From Haloarcula regularis (lineage in GTDB: Archaea > Halobacteriota > Halobacteria > Halobacteriales > Haloarculaceae): a stretch of 64,000 bases of DNA. A program made the position numbers and the translations under genes. The notes below the pieces were generated by a model. It was given only the letters and a program-made list of their open reading frames with translations. It was not told the origin of the DNA and did not search any database. Positions within the stretch are counted from its first letter, which is position 1; each line of letters starts with the position of its first letter. This document shows positions 19,629-26,900 of this stretch, one piece after another. The stretch lies in contig NZ_CP119794.1 of NCBI RefSeq assembly GCF_029338315.1, forward strand, positions 2,790,001-2,854,000. The letters run 5' to 3'.

Positions 19629-19700
19629 GGGCTCGTAGATCAGTGGCAGATCGCTTCCTTCGCAAGGAAGAGGCCCCGGGTTCAAATCCCGGCGAGTCCA
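19629..19700 (+). tRNA. tRNA-Ala (CGC)
   Basis: The gene starts GGGCTCG, has anticodon loop TTCGCAA (anticodon CGC) closed by CTTCC/GGAAG, T-arm GGTTCAAATCC and 3' end CGAGTCC plus discriminator A. The G3:U70 pair, the alanine identity element, is present. Its 3' end (ATCCCGGCGAGTCCA) recurs downstream at three further places exactly and once with changes, marking it as an integration site. Confidence 0.95.
19686..19700 (+). repeat. Attachment core within tRNA-Ala (copy 0)
   Basis: ATCCCGGCGAGTCCA, the last 15 nt of the tRNA including the discriminator, is the sequence shared with the repeats at 20593, 21430 and 32389, and in altered form at 22263. Confidence 0.75.
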
Positions 19701-19875
19701 TTCCTCACTGAAATGCCGCTGGAACGCTCCTGATTCCGTTTTCTTCGGGTCATGCTGAACTCGGATAGAGTTCGTCACAGAGCGTGATAGATTCGGTTTA
19801 ACGGTATCTCGACTCTGATAACTGTTCTCTCTGGTCGTGCGAACGTTTTTGCGATAGCGGGCGATAGAAACCGGT

Positions 19876-20169
19876 ATGGCCGAGCGCGAGTCGCGACGGA
19901 TCGCCCACGAGCTGATGAGCGAGCCCCACATCACTGACCGACGTATCAGCGTCCGCCAAGTGTACGCGCTCGTCGAAGAACGAGGTGTCGATCCTGAAGC
20001 TGTCGCCGATCGGTACGATCTCGACGTGGCCGACGTCTATCACGCCCTTGCCTACTATCACGATCACCCACGGGAGATGAGCGATATCGAAGCCGAGCGG
20101 GAATCAGCTATCGAGTCGTTCAGAGAGTCGATCGCCCGCCCCGAGGATGTCGAACCAGACACGGCCTGA
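19876..20169 (+). CDS. DUF433-type antitoxin of the first module
   Basis: 97 aa. The helical, winged-helix-like domain (ITDRRISVRQVYALVEERGV, about residues 25-44, then VADRYDLDVADVYHALAYYH at about 49-68) matches the DUF433 family, commonly paired with PIN-like toxins. The C-terminal acidic tail (about 70-97) is where such antitoxins usually bind the toxin. The DUF5615-type gene starts 1 nt after its stop. The pair lies between tRNA-Ala and the first repeat of the tRNA end. Confidence 0.8.
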   Translation: MAERESRRIAHELMSEPHITDRRISVRQVYALVEERGVDPEAVADRYDLDVADVYHALAYYHDHPREMSDIEAERESAIESFRESIARPEDVEPDTA

Positions 20170-20170
20170 G

Positions 20171-20515
20171 ATGTCCGAGTGGCAGTTTCTCCTCGACGAA
20201 AACATCGATCCGAAAGTCGCGACGTATCTGGCAAAAGAAGAGCTGGATGCAGCCCACGTTCGGGACACACTTGGACAAGGTGCCGACGATGAAGCTGACG
20301 TACTTCCCTACGCTCGTGAACAGGACCGCATCATCGTAACGAGTGACGTGAAAGATTTCGGCTCACTACCTCCCGATTCTCACGCAGGTATCATCCTCCT
20401 GTACGACGACACGATGCCAGCCTACAGAGTTGCGGCAGCACTTATTGCACTTGTTGATGCGTACCCAGATCGAGATGCGTTCAATGGTCGTGAAGAACTG
20501 GACGCATGGGTGTGA
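20171..20515 (+). CDS. DUF5615/PIN-like toxin
   Basis: 114 aa. The N-terminus FLLDENIDPKVATYLAKEEL (about residues 5-24) has the acidic start of PIN-like Mut7-C/DUF5615 nucleases, and EQDRIIVTSDVKDFGSL (about 53-69) holds the second acidic cluster. Such proteins are predicted ribonucleases of type II toxin-antitoxin systems. It directly follows its DUF433 partner. An in-frame start further upstream (20147) would overlap that gene; the ATG at 20171 fits the family start. Confidence 0.8.
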   Translation: MSEWQFLLDENIDPKVATYLAKEELDAAHVRDTLGQGADDEADVLPYAREQDRIIVTSDVKDFGSLPPDSHAGIILLYDDTMPAYRVAAALIALVDAYPDRDAFNGREELDAWV

Positions 20516-20592
20516 CATGCCGTGAGGACTGATCTGATTCTCTCGACAAACGGTTCAGACAGGAAATTTGGAATCACAAGACGGCGGGCTGA

Positions 20593-20643
20593 TTAAATCA
20601 ATTCTTTCACGCAGCGTCATCGTATCCCGGCGAGTCCACTCAC
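20593..20643 (+). repeat. Cassette boundary repeat A, copy 1
   Basis: The block reads CAATTCTTTCACGCAGCG, then TCATCGT, then the tRNA end ATCCCGGCGAGTCCA. The last 32 nt before the CCA end are identical in copies 1 and 2. It begins 78 nt after the toxin stop codon. Confidence 0.8.
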
Positions 20644-20696
20644 GAATTCAATGCTAACCTGCTGATAGAGCGTCTGTTGAGGCTGTTCTATATTTT

Positions 20697-20764
20697 CTGT
20701 TAACTCGATTTTTTCACGCTTCGTGGCGGACCCTCCGTCAGCATGCGGCTTTTCGCATTTAACA
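20697..20764 (+). repeat. Repeat B, copy 1
   Basis: The block starts CTGTTAACTCGATTTTTTCA, continues CGCTTCGTGGCGGACCC and ends GCATTTAAC. Related copies are at 22370-22437 and 32496-32563; two of the three copies sit 55-60 bp beyond a repeat A. Repeats A and B share the opening CGATTCTTTCACGC. With repeat A it fills the 318-bp gap between the first two toxin-antitoxin pairs. Confidence 0.65.
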
Positions 20765-20833
20765 AGCCACTCGCAGTTTCGTCTGTGTGTTCCGGCGAAA
20801 CGACTATCGGTAAGACAGCCGTATTACTATGGT

Positions 20834-21115
20834 ATGTCTGAAGCAACCACGGAAGGCGACGGTGAGGACGAGATCGTCACGGTGAACTTCAAAGTCACCG
20901 AGTCATTCCTCGACTCAGTCGACGATACGTGGCAGGGGCGCGGATTCAACAGTCGAAGCGAGTTCATTCGCTATACGCTTCGGGACGCGATCGAATTCCC
21001 GACGTTCGATCGCGACGAACTCATCGCATTGCTCGAAGCTGAAGAGGACGTCCGCGAGGGAAAAACGATGAGTGCAGACGAGGCACGCAAGCAGTTCGGA
21101 ACGAGCGATGAGTGA
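20834..21115 (+). CDS. Ribbon-helix-helix antitoxin (module 2)
   Basis: 93 aa. The ribbon is EIVTVNFKVTESFLDSVDDT (about residues 14-33) and the second helix has GFNSRSEFIRYTLRDAI (about 38-54), a typical CopG/RHH DNA-binding fold. A C-terminal acidic tail (about 60-93) would embrace the toxin. The start is the ATG just below a TATA-like TATTACTAT, suggesting a leaderless transcript. It overlaps the toxin gene by 8 nt and is a paralogue of the antitoxin at 21656. Confidence 0.85.
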   Translation: MSEATTEGDGEDEIVTVNFKVTESFLDSVDDTWQGRGFNSRSEFIRYTLRDAIEFPTFDRDELIALLEAEEDVREGKTMSADEARKQFGTSDE

Positions 21116-21392
21116 GGAGACGTGGACATGGGAACTCTCCTCGAAGGCACAGGGCGACCTCGACGGACTCTCGCCGGACGAACAGGACCGTGTTCTCGAT
21201 AAACTCGACGAAATCGTCGATTCTCCGTGGCGCGATCCGCCTGAATACGGTGAACCGCTTCAAAATAGTCCGTACAGAAAGATTCGTGTCGGCGAGTTCC
21301 GTCTCTCTGTGAGCTCTCGACGGGACGACCAACGGATCATCGTGGCGCGGATAAAACGCCGGGGCGGTGCCTACACTGCCGACGACGATTAG
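21108..21392 (+). CDS. RelE/ParE-type toxin (module 2)
   Basis: 94 aa. The visible pattern is TWTWELSSKAQGDLDGLSPD at the N-terminus, YRKIRVGEFRLSVS (about residues 57-70) and VARIKRRGGAYTADDD at the C-terminus, the RelE/ParE core. RelE relatives cleave ribosome-bound mRNA, ParE relatives poison gyrase; the sequence alone does not decide. It is translationally coupled to its antitoxin. Its C-terminus is nearly identical to that of the module 3 toxin. Confidence 0.85.
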   Translation: MSEETWTWELSSKAQGDLDGLSPDEQDRVLDKLDEIVDSPWRDPPEYGEPLQNSPYRKIRVGEFRLSVSSRRDDQRIIVARIKRRGGAYTADDD

Positions 21393-21429
21393 TTTCTCCC
21401 AGATTCGTAATCGCCTGAAAACGGACCGG

Positions 21430-21480
21430 TTTAATCGATTCTTTCACGCAGCGTCATCGTATCCCGGCGAGTCCATTCGC
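21430..21480 (+). repeat. Cassette boundary repeat A, copy 2
   Basis: TTTAATCGATTCTTTCACGC followed by AGCGTCATCGT and the tRNA end ATCCCGGCGAGTCCA. The homology with copy 3 extends upstream to the toxin stop codon (CCCAG-TTC-TAATCGCCTGA), about 40 more bases. Confidence 0.8.
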
Positions 21481-21655
21481 ACGTATTCCCTAGCTAGGAG
21501 CGTTCTATGGCAGATTTTCGAGGGCCGCGAGAAACTGCTCGTGAATTCATCACGCTCGATGACGGATGGCATTTAATCAGTCCCACTTCCAGAGGGCGCT
21601 TTCGTATTCAGGCCGGCGGCAAGATTTTGTATATGCGTTTGTAAAGCAATTGTAT

Positions 21656-21952
21656 ATGTCCGATGCAGATACCACAGCTGGCGACGACGGGCCAGAGATG
21701 GTCCAGATCAACCTCCGGCTGAGCAAGGCGTTTCTCGAAGATATCGATACGACGTGGAAAGAGGAAGGATTCAATTCTCGGAGTGAGTTCCTCCGATACG
21801 CAGCACGCGACGCGGTGAAACACCCCGAGTTTTCTCGTGAGGGATGGAAACAGATCGCCGCCAGTGAACACGAGCTGCGGTCTGGCGACGCAGAGTTGGT
21901 GTCGCGTGAGGAAGTCGTCGAGATGATGGATCGAGACGAAGATGCCGAGTGA
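21656..21952 (+). CDS. Ribbon-helix-helix antitoxin (module 3)
   Basis: 98 aa. The ribbon is MVQINLRLSKAFLEDIDTTW (about residues 14-33), followed by GFNSRSEFLRYAARDAV. It is clearly paralogous to the module 2 antitoxin. The acidic tail contains REEVVEMMDRDEDAE. It overlaps the toxin gene by 11 nt. The ATG at 21656 is chosen because the upstream open frame lacks homology to the paralogue; TTGTATATG directly before it is TATA-like. Confidence 0.85.
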   Translation: MSDADTTAGDDGPEMVQINLRLSKAFLEDIDTTWKEEGFNSRSEFLRYAARDAVKHPEFSREGWKQIAASEHELRSGDAELVSREEVVEMMDRDEDAE

Positions 21953-22226
21953 CGAGTGGGCCTGGAAGTTCACGACGAGAGCGGCCGATCAGTTCAATTC
22001 CCTTGACCCCCATGTCCAGGACCGAATTGTATCGAAGTTAGACGAACTCGTCGAGTCAGAATGGCGTGAGCCTGACGACTTTCTCGAACCGCTGACTGGT
22101 GGTCCGTTCTCGAAACTTCGTGTTGGACAGTATCGACTCGCCTGTACACTCGATCGGAACGGATCGGTACTGGAAGTCCATCGAATCGAACATCGGAGCG
22201 GTGCCTACACTGCTGACGACGATTAG
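21942..22226 (+). CDS. RelE/ParE-type toxin (module 3)
   Basis: 94 aa, the same length as the module 2 toxin and aligned with it throughout: WAWKFTTRAADQFNSLDPHV at the N-terminus, KLRVGQYRLACTLDR in the middle and EHRSGAYTADDD at the end. It is predicted to be an mRNA interferase or gyrase poison held by the overlapping RHH antitoxin. The two modules have diverged in their centres, so cross-talk between pairs is uncertain. Confidence 0.85.
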   Translation: MPSDEWAWKFTTRAADQFNSLDPHVQDRIVSKLDELVESEWREPDDFLEPLTGGPFSKLRVGQYRLACTLDRNGSVLEVHRIEHRSGAYTADDD

Positions 22227-22262
22227 AATTTCCCAGGTTCATAATCGCCTGACTGCGGCCCG

Positions 22263-22312
22263 GTTTAATCGATTCTTTCACGCAGCGTCATCGTATCCCG
22301 GCGAGCCAACTC
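22263..22312 (+). repeat. Cassette boundary repeat A, copy 3 (core altered)
   Basis: TTTAATCGATTCTTTCACGC, then AGCGTCATCGT as in copies 1 and 2, but the core reads ATCCCGGCGAGCCAA in place of ATCCCGGCGAGTCCA. The altered tRNA end may mark a recombination edge or decay. Confidence 0.75.
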
Positions 22313-22369
22313 ATTCCCTATCGGCTAATCGGCTAGTAGATGGCCTAAAACGGTTGTTTTGCTGAACTG

Positions 22370-22437
22370 GGTTAACTTGATTCTTTCACGCTTCGTGACG
22401 CACCCCCCGTCGTCGTGTGATCCTCCGCATTTAACTC
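22370..22437 (+). repeat. Repeat B, copy 2
   Basis: GTTAACTTGATTCTTTCACG then CTTCGTGACGCACCCCCCGT, ending GCATTTAACTCC. With repeat A copy 3 it occupies most of the 328-bp gap after module 3. Confidence 0.65.
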
Positions 22438-22554
22438 CTGTAAATGCTGGTTTGATCCCGTCACACTGCCGGATTTAGTACAAACCACTCTGTGTGAAGT
22501 GCTGGACAGAGTGCTGGTCAGTCCACAGCTGAGAATCGTAGTGGTTGGTGAGCA

Positions 22555-22980
22555 TCACGGGAGTTCTTCAGCCGCGTCGACGAGGTCCTCTTCGGTTTGC
22601 CAGCAGTACGACCGCCCTTCGCGTTCGAATAGCTCGAAGACGCCATCTTGCATCCAGCCGAAGGGTTGTTGCTCGTCATGGTATTCCCGCTTGAGGACGT
22701 GGCTCTTCGAGAAATACTCGACCGTCTCGACGAGAAGACCCTGTTCGACGAGAAAGTCACTCGGCCCCTTCTCAGCGACACCGACGTGATACGTGACGAT
22801 GTCTGCAATCAGGCAGAACTTCTGAATACTGTTTCCCACTCTCCTCGAATATCGACCATCCGGAAGGCGTACGCGTCCGTCCGACGATTGAGACGATCTA
22901 CAACCAGATTCAGTCGACGGATCGGCTCCCGATCGTAGTTCCCGAGTACGAAGTACGACCGGTCCGTTTTGGGGCACCAC
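22555..22980 (-). CDS. Unknown island protein with two apparent frameshifts
   Basis: The C-terminal two thirds read cleanly (IQKFCLIADIVTYHVGVAEK through YCWQTEEDLVDAAEELP). The N-terminal part is out of frame: between about 22955 and 22835 the coding sequence is in another frame (YFVLGNYDREPIRRLNLVVD, RTDAYAFRMVDIRGEWE). Two indels restore one protein of about 140 aa starting at a GTG at 22980. I do not recognise the family. The breaks may be real decay or the same kind of error seen in essential genes here. Confidence 0.55.
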   Translation of the reverse strand: MVPQNGPVVLRTRELRSGADPSTESGCRSSQSSDGRVRLPDGRYSRRVGNSIQKFCLIADIVTYHVGVAEKGPSDFLVEQGLLVETVEYFSKSHVLKREYHDEQQPFGWMQDGVFELFEREGRSYCWQTEEDLVDAAEELP

Positions 22981-23106
22981 TAGTTACTCACGGCACTCTG
23001 TACGGGTGATACTCCGTGCCCTGTCCACCTGGTCTATCCTATCCCAGGTGACAGGCCGATGGAATCCCCACTTCCAATATCACCCCGATCGAAAGTCTAT
23101 CTACTG

Positions 23107-23536
23107 ATGATCCCCGATCCCTTTCTGACAGCCGGGTTCCTCATCTGCGGCACGTTTACCGTTGTTCTGGGTCGTTCACTTCGTCATGCCGTGGCTACTG
23201 GACTTCGACGGCGCAATACCCACCGATGGGGACTCGCTGCGTCCGCTTCCTCTGCTCGTCGTCACGTACCAGACGAAGCGGTCAGATATTCGTGGGATCG
23301 CGCAGATTATGAACCACGCCGTCAGCTATACCCTTGTTTCGATCGGCAGTGTCGATTTACTCGCGTCGCGCTGGCTTGCGGCGTGGTTCGCGCCACACCT
23401 GCTCGTCTGGATCGCTTGCTGGTGGTTTCTCCGCGCGGCGACACAGCGTCACATGGGCTCCCGACCGGGTGACTGGCTGGTCGCAGCCGGGTTCACACTC
23501 ATCGGCGTGTTTCATCTCGCGGTCGCTGTAGGCTAG
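23107..23536 (+). CDS. Membrane protein of unknown function, one frameshift
   Basis: An N-terminal hydrophobic segment (MIPDPFLTAGFLICGTFTVV) joins, by adding one T at about 23165, a second frame that continues VHFVMPWLLDFDG to the end (LIGVFHLAVAVG). The combined product has about four membrane segments and about 143 aa. The missing base is in a T run, matching the homopolymer pattern of this assembly. An upstream in-frame ATG at 23059 is possible. The function is unknown. Confidence 0.55.
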
Positions 23537-23591
23537 AGAAGCTGGTCGCTAACGTCGTCCCGGGCAATTTTACACAGGTTCTGTTCGGCGG

Positions 23592-24296
23592 TCATTCTGT
23601 GTCCTCCCGGAGCTGTCTGCTTCGAGAAGCGACGACGTCCAGCCCTGGGCTGTAGTAGTACACTGGCTCTGCGTCTGGGCGGGCGAAGCCATTGGCCCGT
23701 AACAGCGTATCGGTTTCGACAGTCGCCTCGGCCGGGTAGAGCGTCCAGGTGTCGTGATCGACATCGGTGTAGCGGACGGATCCGTCAGGCGCTTCGGTGT
23801 AGAAGCGATACCGCTCGACGAGAAACTCGGCTAGTGGATCAGTCGGTGCGTCGAAGGGATTACCGGTCGGCCAATACGTGGCTTCGTAGTGGCCGGGGCG
23901 GGCACCGGGATGGTGGCGCCGGCTCTCAAATTGGATGCGCCCATCGCTCATTTCCAGTGCGATCCTGGCGTAGTAATACGGCAGGTGATGGAACAGGCGG
24001 GCACCGGTGACGCTGGCGAGCCCCTGGGCATCCAGGCTGAAGAAGTAGACACTCGGAACACCGTCACGAGTGACGTAGGTCCGAACGTTGATCTCCGGGA
24101 GCCGCACGCCGAGCGGTCGCGGCATTCCTTTCGGCCGGACGGCGACGTTCGTGAACGGGATCACCGAGAGCCACGCGCTCCCATTGTGAGTGTCGGTACT
24201 AAGCGTCGCGGGGAGGTGGGCGTCCATCATCTCTGGCTTGACTGGCCAGTTCTCGAACAACAGGTGGCGCCAGCCCATCTCCAGCGGAACGACCAT
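23592..24296 (-). CDS. YqjF/DUF2071 family protein
   Basis: 234 aa. Family features are the N-terminal MGWRHLLFENWPVKPEMMDA, the block AWLSVIPFTNVAVRPKGMP (about residues 41-59), LPEINVRTYVTRDGVPSVYF (about 66-85) and the later HLPYYYARI. DUF2071 proteins (YqjF) have an acetoacetate-decarboxylase-like fold; the substrate is unknown. It is full length and unbroken, one of the better-preserved genes of the island. It overlaps the small open frame starting at 24565. Confidence 0.85.
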   Translation of the reverse strand: MVVPLEMGWRHLLFENWPVKPEMMDAHLPATLSTDTHNGSAWLSVIPFTNVAVRPKGMPRPLGVRLPEINVRTYVTRDGVPSVYFFSLDAQGLASVTGARLFHHLPYYYARIALEMSDGRIQFESRRHHPGARPGHYEATYWPTGNPFDAPTDPLAEFLVERYRFYTEAPDGSVRYTDVDHDTWTLYPAEATVETDTLLRANGFARPDAEPVYYYSPGLDVVASRSRQLREDTE

Positions 24297-24565
24297 GCGA
24301 GATAATTGGTGCCCTCGACAAATTCCTCGCGATACACTCGGCTGTCAAGTGGCCTCATTCGTCCGACGAGCGCGGCGACACCGACGACGGCCTCAGCGAT
24401 GACATCGCCAGTAAGGACGGCGACGCCACAGATCTTAATCACTGCCGGATCCACATAGACCAGCATCGTCGCGAGGAGGGCGCTCACTGCACCTACAAAC
24501 GGTACCGACGGTGCAGTACGAGCGCAACCGATCTGTCTGATCCCCATCAGTAACGCCGTGACCAA
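24227..24565 (-). CDS. Possible small membrane protein overlapping the DUF2071 gene
   Basis: 112 aa. Residues 1-85 look like protein with two or three hydrophobic segments (VPFVGAVSALLATMLVYVDP, VIKICGVAVLTGDVIAEAVV). The last 27 codons run over the N-terminus of the DUF2071 gene in another frame and look non-coding, which suggests a lost stop or frameshift near 24300. The function is unknown. Confidence 0.4.
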   Translation of the reverse strand: MVTALLMGIRQIGCARTAPSVPFVGAVSALLATMLVYVDPAVIKICGVAVLTGDVIAEAVVGVAALVGRMRPLDSRVYREEFVEGTNYLAWSFRWRWAGATCCSRTGQSSQR

Positions 24566-24709
24566 TATCGAGGGTGTAGTCAGCAGTCAACCATGTTGTT
24601 CTCACATCGAGTCCGGTTAATCAGTCCGTGGATAAGTCTGCGGAACGGACAAGTTGTAGCGGTCCGAAATCCAGTTGTGCCCCGCTCGGACCCACGTATT
24701 GTCACCGGA

Positions 24710-25084
24710 ATGATACTGGGCGTTTTTCTCGCTTTTGGAGTTGATACGATAATACTCGTCGGTGTACTGTGGTACGTCGGCCGGATTTCGGGGGAGACTG
24801 CAGGTGTCGTATCGGCTGCTGTCTTGGTTGTTTTCGCGCTATGGATCTTCACACGATGGGTTCGTTTCCGTTGGATGGATCGTCTCGATAGTGAAAGGGA
24901 CGGAAGTACAGAGAGCCGTGACCAGCGTGATCCGCTGGAGAAACTTAAACAGCGGTATGCAGAAGGTGAGATCTCCGATGCGGAATTCGAGAAGCAACTG
25001 GAGACGTTATTAGATGCGGATCGTCGAGCCGAATCGAGTGAGGATCAATCTACCATCATTCCCAACGATAGAGAGCGAGGATAA
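24710..25084 (+). CDS. SHOCT-domain membrane protein
   Basis: 124 aa from the ATG at 24710; the frame is also open from 24593. Two membrane helices (about residues 2-24 and 32-52) are followed by a short linker and a C-terminal SHOCT helix pair, DPLEKLKQRYAEGEISDAEF. SHOCT domains are short oligomerisation modules common in haloarchaeal membrane proteins. The role is unknown. The tail is acidic and serine-rich. Confidence 0.7.
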   Translation: MILGVFLAFGVDTIILVGVLWYVGRISGETAGVVSAAVLVVFALWIFTRWVRFRWMDRLDSERDGSTESRDQRDPLEKLKQRYAEGEISDAEFEKQLETLLDADRRAESSEDQSTIIPNDRERG

Positions 25085-25220
25085 ATGCGGTGCCTGTATT
25101 GAGCAACTCTTCTGGTGATTCACGTTGATGTACTCCGTAGCCGATATGCGTGCTGTATACAGCAACGCCCTTAGCAACTACTCGAATCCTATCAGAACCG
25201 GCGTGCGAGATACAGTGGCT

Positions 25221-25469
25221 CTATCGATCGTTCTGTTTCCCCTCCCGATAGCCAAATATTCCTGCCTCAGCCGTCGTTCTCAGGATTCGGTATATCCCAA
25301 CGAGAACCCTGACCATGAGAATCCCACCACCAACCCAGACAAGAACTCCTGAGAGTTCGAGCTCCCCGAGAAGGAGGGTTTCAGGAGTAATTATCCCGAG
25401 CAGAAAGAGAGCTAAACCAATCCAGAACGCTTCATTTCGTTGGGAGAGCTCTGTGAGCGTTTCCGCCAT
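25221..25469 (-). CDS. Small two-helix membrane protein
   Basis: 82 aa: a short polar N-terminus (MAETLTELSQRNEAFW), membrane segments at about residues 16-32 and 40-60, and a basic C-terminus. No family is recognised. It lies between dispersed repeat copies at 25091 and 25574. Confidence 0.5.
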   Translation of the reverse strand: MAETLTELSQRNEAFWIGLALFLLGIITPETLLLGELELSGVLVWVGGGILMVRVLVGIYRILRTTAEAGIFGYREGKQNDR

Positions 25470-25720
25470 ACTGTTGGGTGGGTGTTATTGGAGTTAAAAT
25501 TCTACCATTGGCCGGGTCGCGCTCTGTATCTTGCACGGCCGGACGTAACCTATCCACCATCGACCAATATCTCAGTGACCGATACAGAGGGTGTAGTCAG
25601 CACCGTCAAATATATTGGTTGGATGGGCCGCCTTCCTCGAGAACCACACCACACAAGCATTTTCTCGGTTAGTAAGAATAGTCTGAGGAAACTATCACCT
25701 TAGAGAACATATATTAATAC

Positions 25721-25960
25721 ATGATGAGACAGTTGTATGGCGATAATATCGTAGTCGAAATAGTTGAACAGTTTATGAAACTGGACGGGTGTGGCTTGAC
25801 AGAGCTACCGCCATTGCAGGAGACTATAGACGTTGATGCCTTGGAGTCGTTACTAACCAGCGCTGATGATTCAGACCTGATCGTCCAGTTCGAATATAAT
25901 GACGCGACTGTCTCGCTCACGGGTGAAGGGAGTGTTATTATTCATCCACTCGAAGAATAA
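25721..25960 (+). CDS. HalOD1-type output-domain protein
   Basis: 79 aa. The sequence fits the haloarchaeal HalOD1 domain: VVEIVEQFMKLDGCGLTELP (about residues 11-30), IDVDALESLLTSADDSD and the terminal strands VQFEYNDATVSLTGEGSVII. These small domains occur alone or after regulators; their function is unproven. Two others occur in this window (32791 and 57450). It starts directly after an AT-rich ATATATTAATAC. Confidence 0.8.
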   Translation: MMRQLYGDNIVVEIVEQFMKLDGCGLTELPPLQETIDVDALESLLTSADDSDLIVQFEYNDATVSLTGEGSVIIHPLEE

Positions 25961-26161
25961 CGCCATTGATTATGCAACACACGCGCCCTGTATTCAGCAC
26001 GTCTGCTGAAACCCGTCATTTATTGAAGGCTTCAATAGCGCCGTCGAACCAGAGACAACCAGTGGGCTGCACCCAGGCGATGCGTACAGTAGCTTGGTCT
26101 GTGCCAGTCCATACTGAGAGGAGCGAACCGAGCGATTGGATGGGAGCGGACGTCCGCAGTT

Positions 26162-26404
26162 TCACAACAGGTCGTTTCCGTTTACCCATCGCCACAACAC
26201 AGCACCACTCCAGCACGTGTACAGCACTGCGAGGGGAACGAGGATATAGAACAGATCTATCTGTGCGACGAACAGGTCGAGAGAGACTGTTCCCAGTGGC
26301 GTATATAGAACGGTTGTAACGAGGACAGCGATGCCGACGAGGACGTTCAACAGATGGAACAGCCACGCATCGATACGAATGAGTGTGTCCCCGGCAGCAT
26401 CCAT
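26162..26404 (-). CDS. Small membrane protein
   Basis: 80 aa. Residues 10-30 and 50-70 are hydrophobic (LFHLLNVLVGIAVLVTTVLY, LFYILVPLAVLYTCWSGAVL). The N-terminus MDAAGDTLIRIDAW is polar. It has coding-like composition but no family is recognised. Confidence 0.5.
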   Translation of the reverse strand: MDAAGDTLIRIDAWLFHLLNVLVGIAVLVTTVLYTPLGTVSLDLFVAQIDLFYILVPLAVLYTCWSGAVLWRWVNGNDLL

Positions 26405-26604
26405 ACGCGTACCACGATTGGGTAAGGTGAAAAGACGTCGATAGGTTCGGAAGTGCCAGGCATAGGAACTAGCTCTACAGTCTATTCGTACGACTGATAA
26501 GAACCTACCAATGACCGAGACGTGCCCTGTATTCGGTATGATTGCTGAAACCCTCTATCGGGAATGGGGTCCAGCAGCCGTACAGAATAATCAGCGCAAG
26601 CCGG

Positions 26605-26760
26605 TCAGTGATATCTCCCGAATGCCGTCACAGCCATACCGACGCCAGTGGGGAAAATCGAAGGCAGGATTACGTTGGCAAAGCCCTGTGTTGTCGCTAT
26701 TGAACCTGCTACGAGCCCCAATCCAATGAATAGAATACCAACAGACTCCATCTGATTCAT
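26605..26760 (-). CDS. Very small hydrophobic protein
   Basis: 51 aa from ATG 26760 (MNQMESVGILFIGLGLVAGS), with two hydrophobic stretches separated by a short polar turn. It resembles the many tiny membrane proteins of haloarchaea. The assignment rests on composition alone. Confidence 0.4.
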   Translation of the reverse strand: MNQMESVGILFIGLGLVAGSIATTQGFANVILPSIFPTGVGMAVTAFGRYH

Positions 26761-26900
26761 ATCTGCTGATGTGGTTTTCCGACCATGAAAAATCATCCTC
26801 TGTATCGGTCACACCGCTCCTGAGATTTGTCAGGAAATCCCTCAAGGACGTACAAGGCACCCAGCGCGTATCAGGCAAGGATTCGCCTGGGACCCTGCCG

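Noticed and set aside
20593..22312. A CRISPR array made of the tRNA-end repeats
   Set aside because: Repeats are about 830 bp apart with toxin-antitoxin genes between; there are no spacer-sized gaps and no cas genes.
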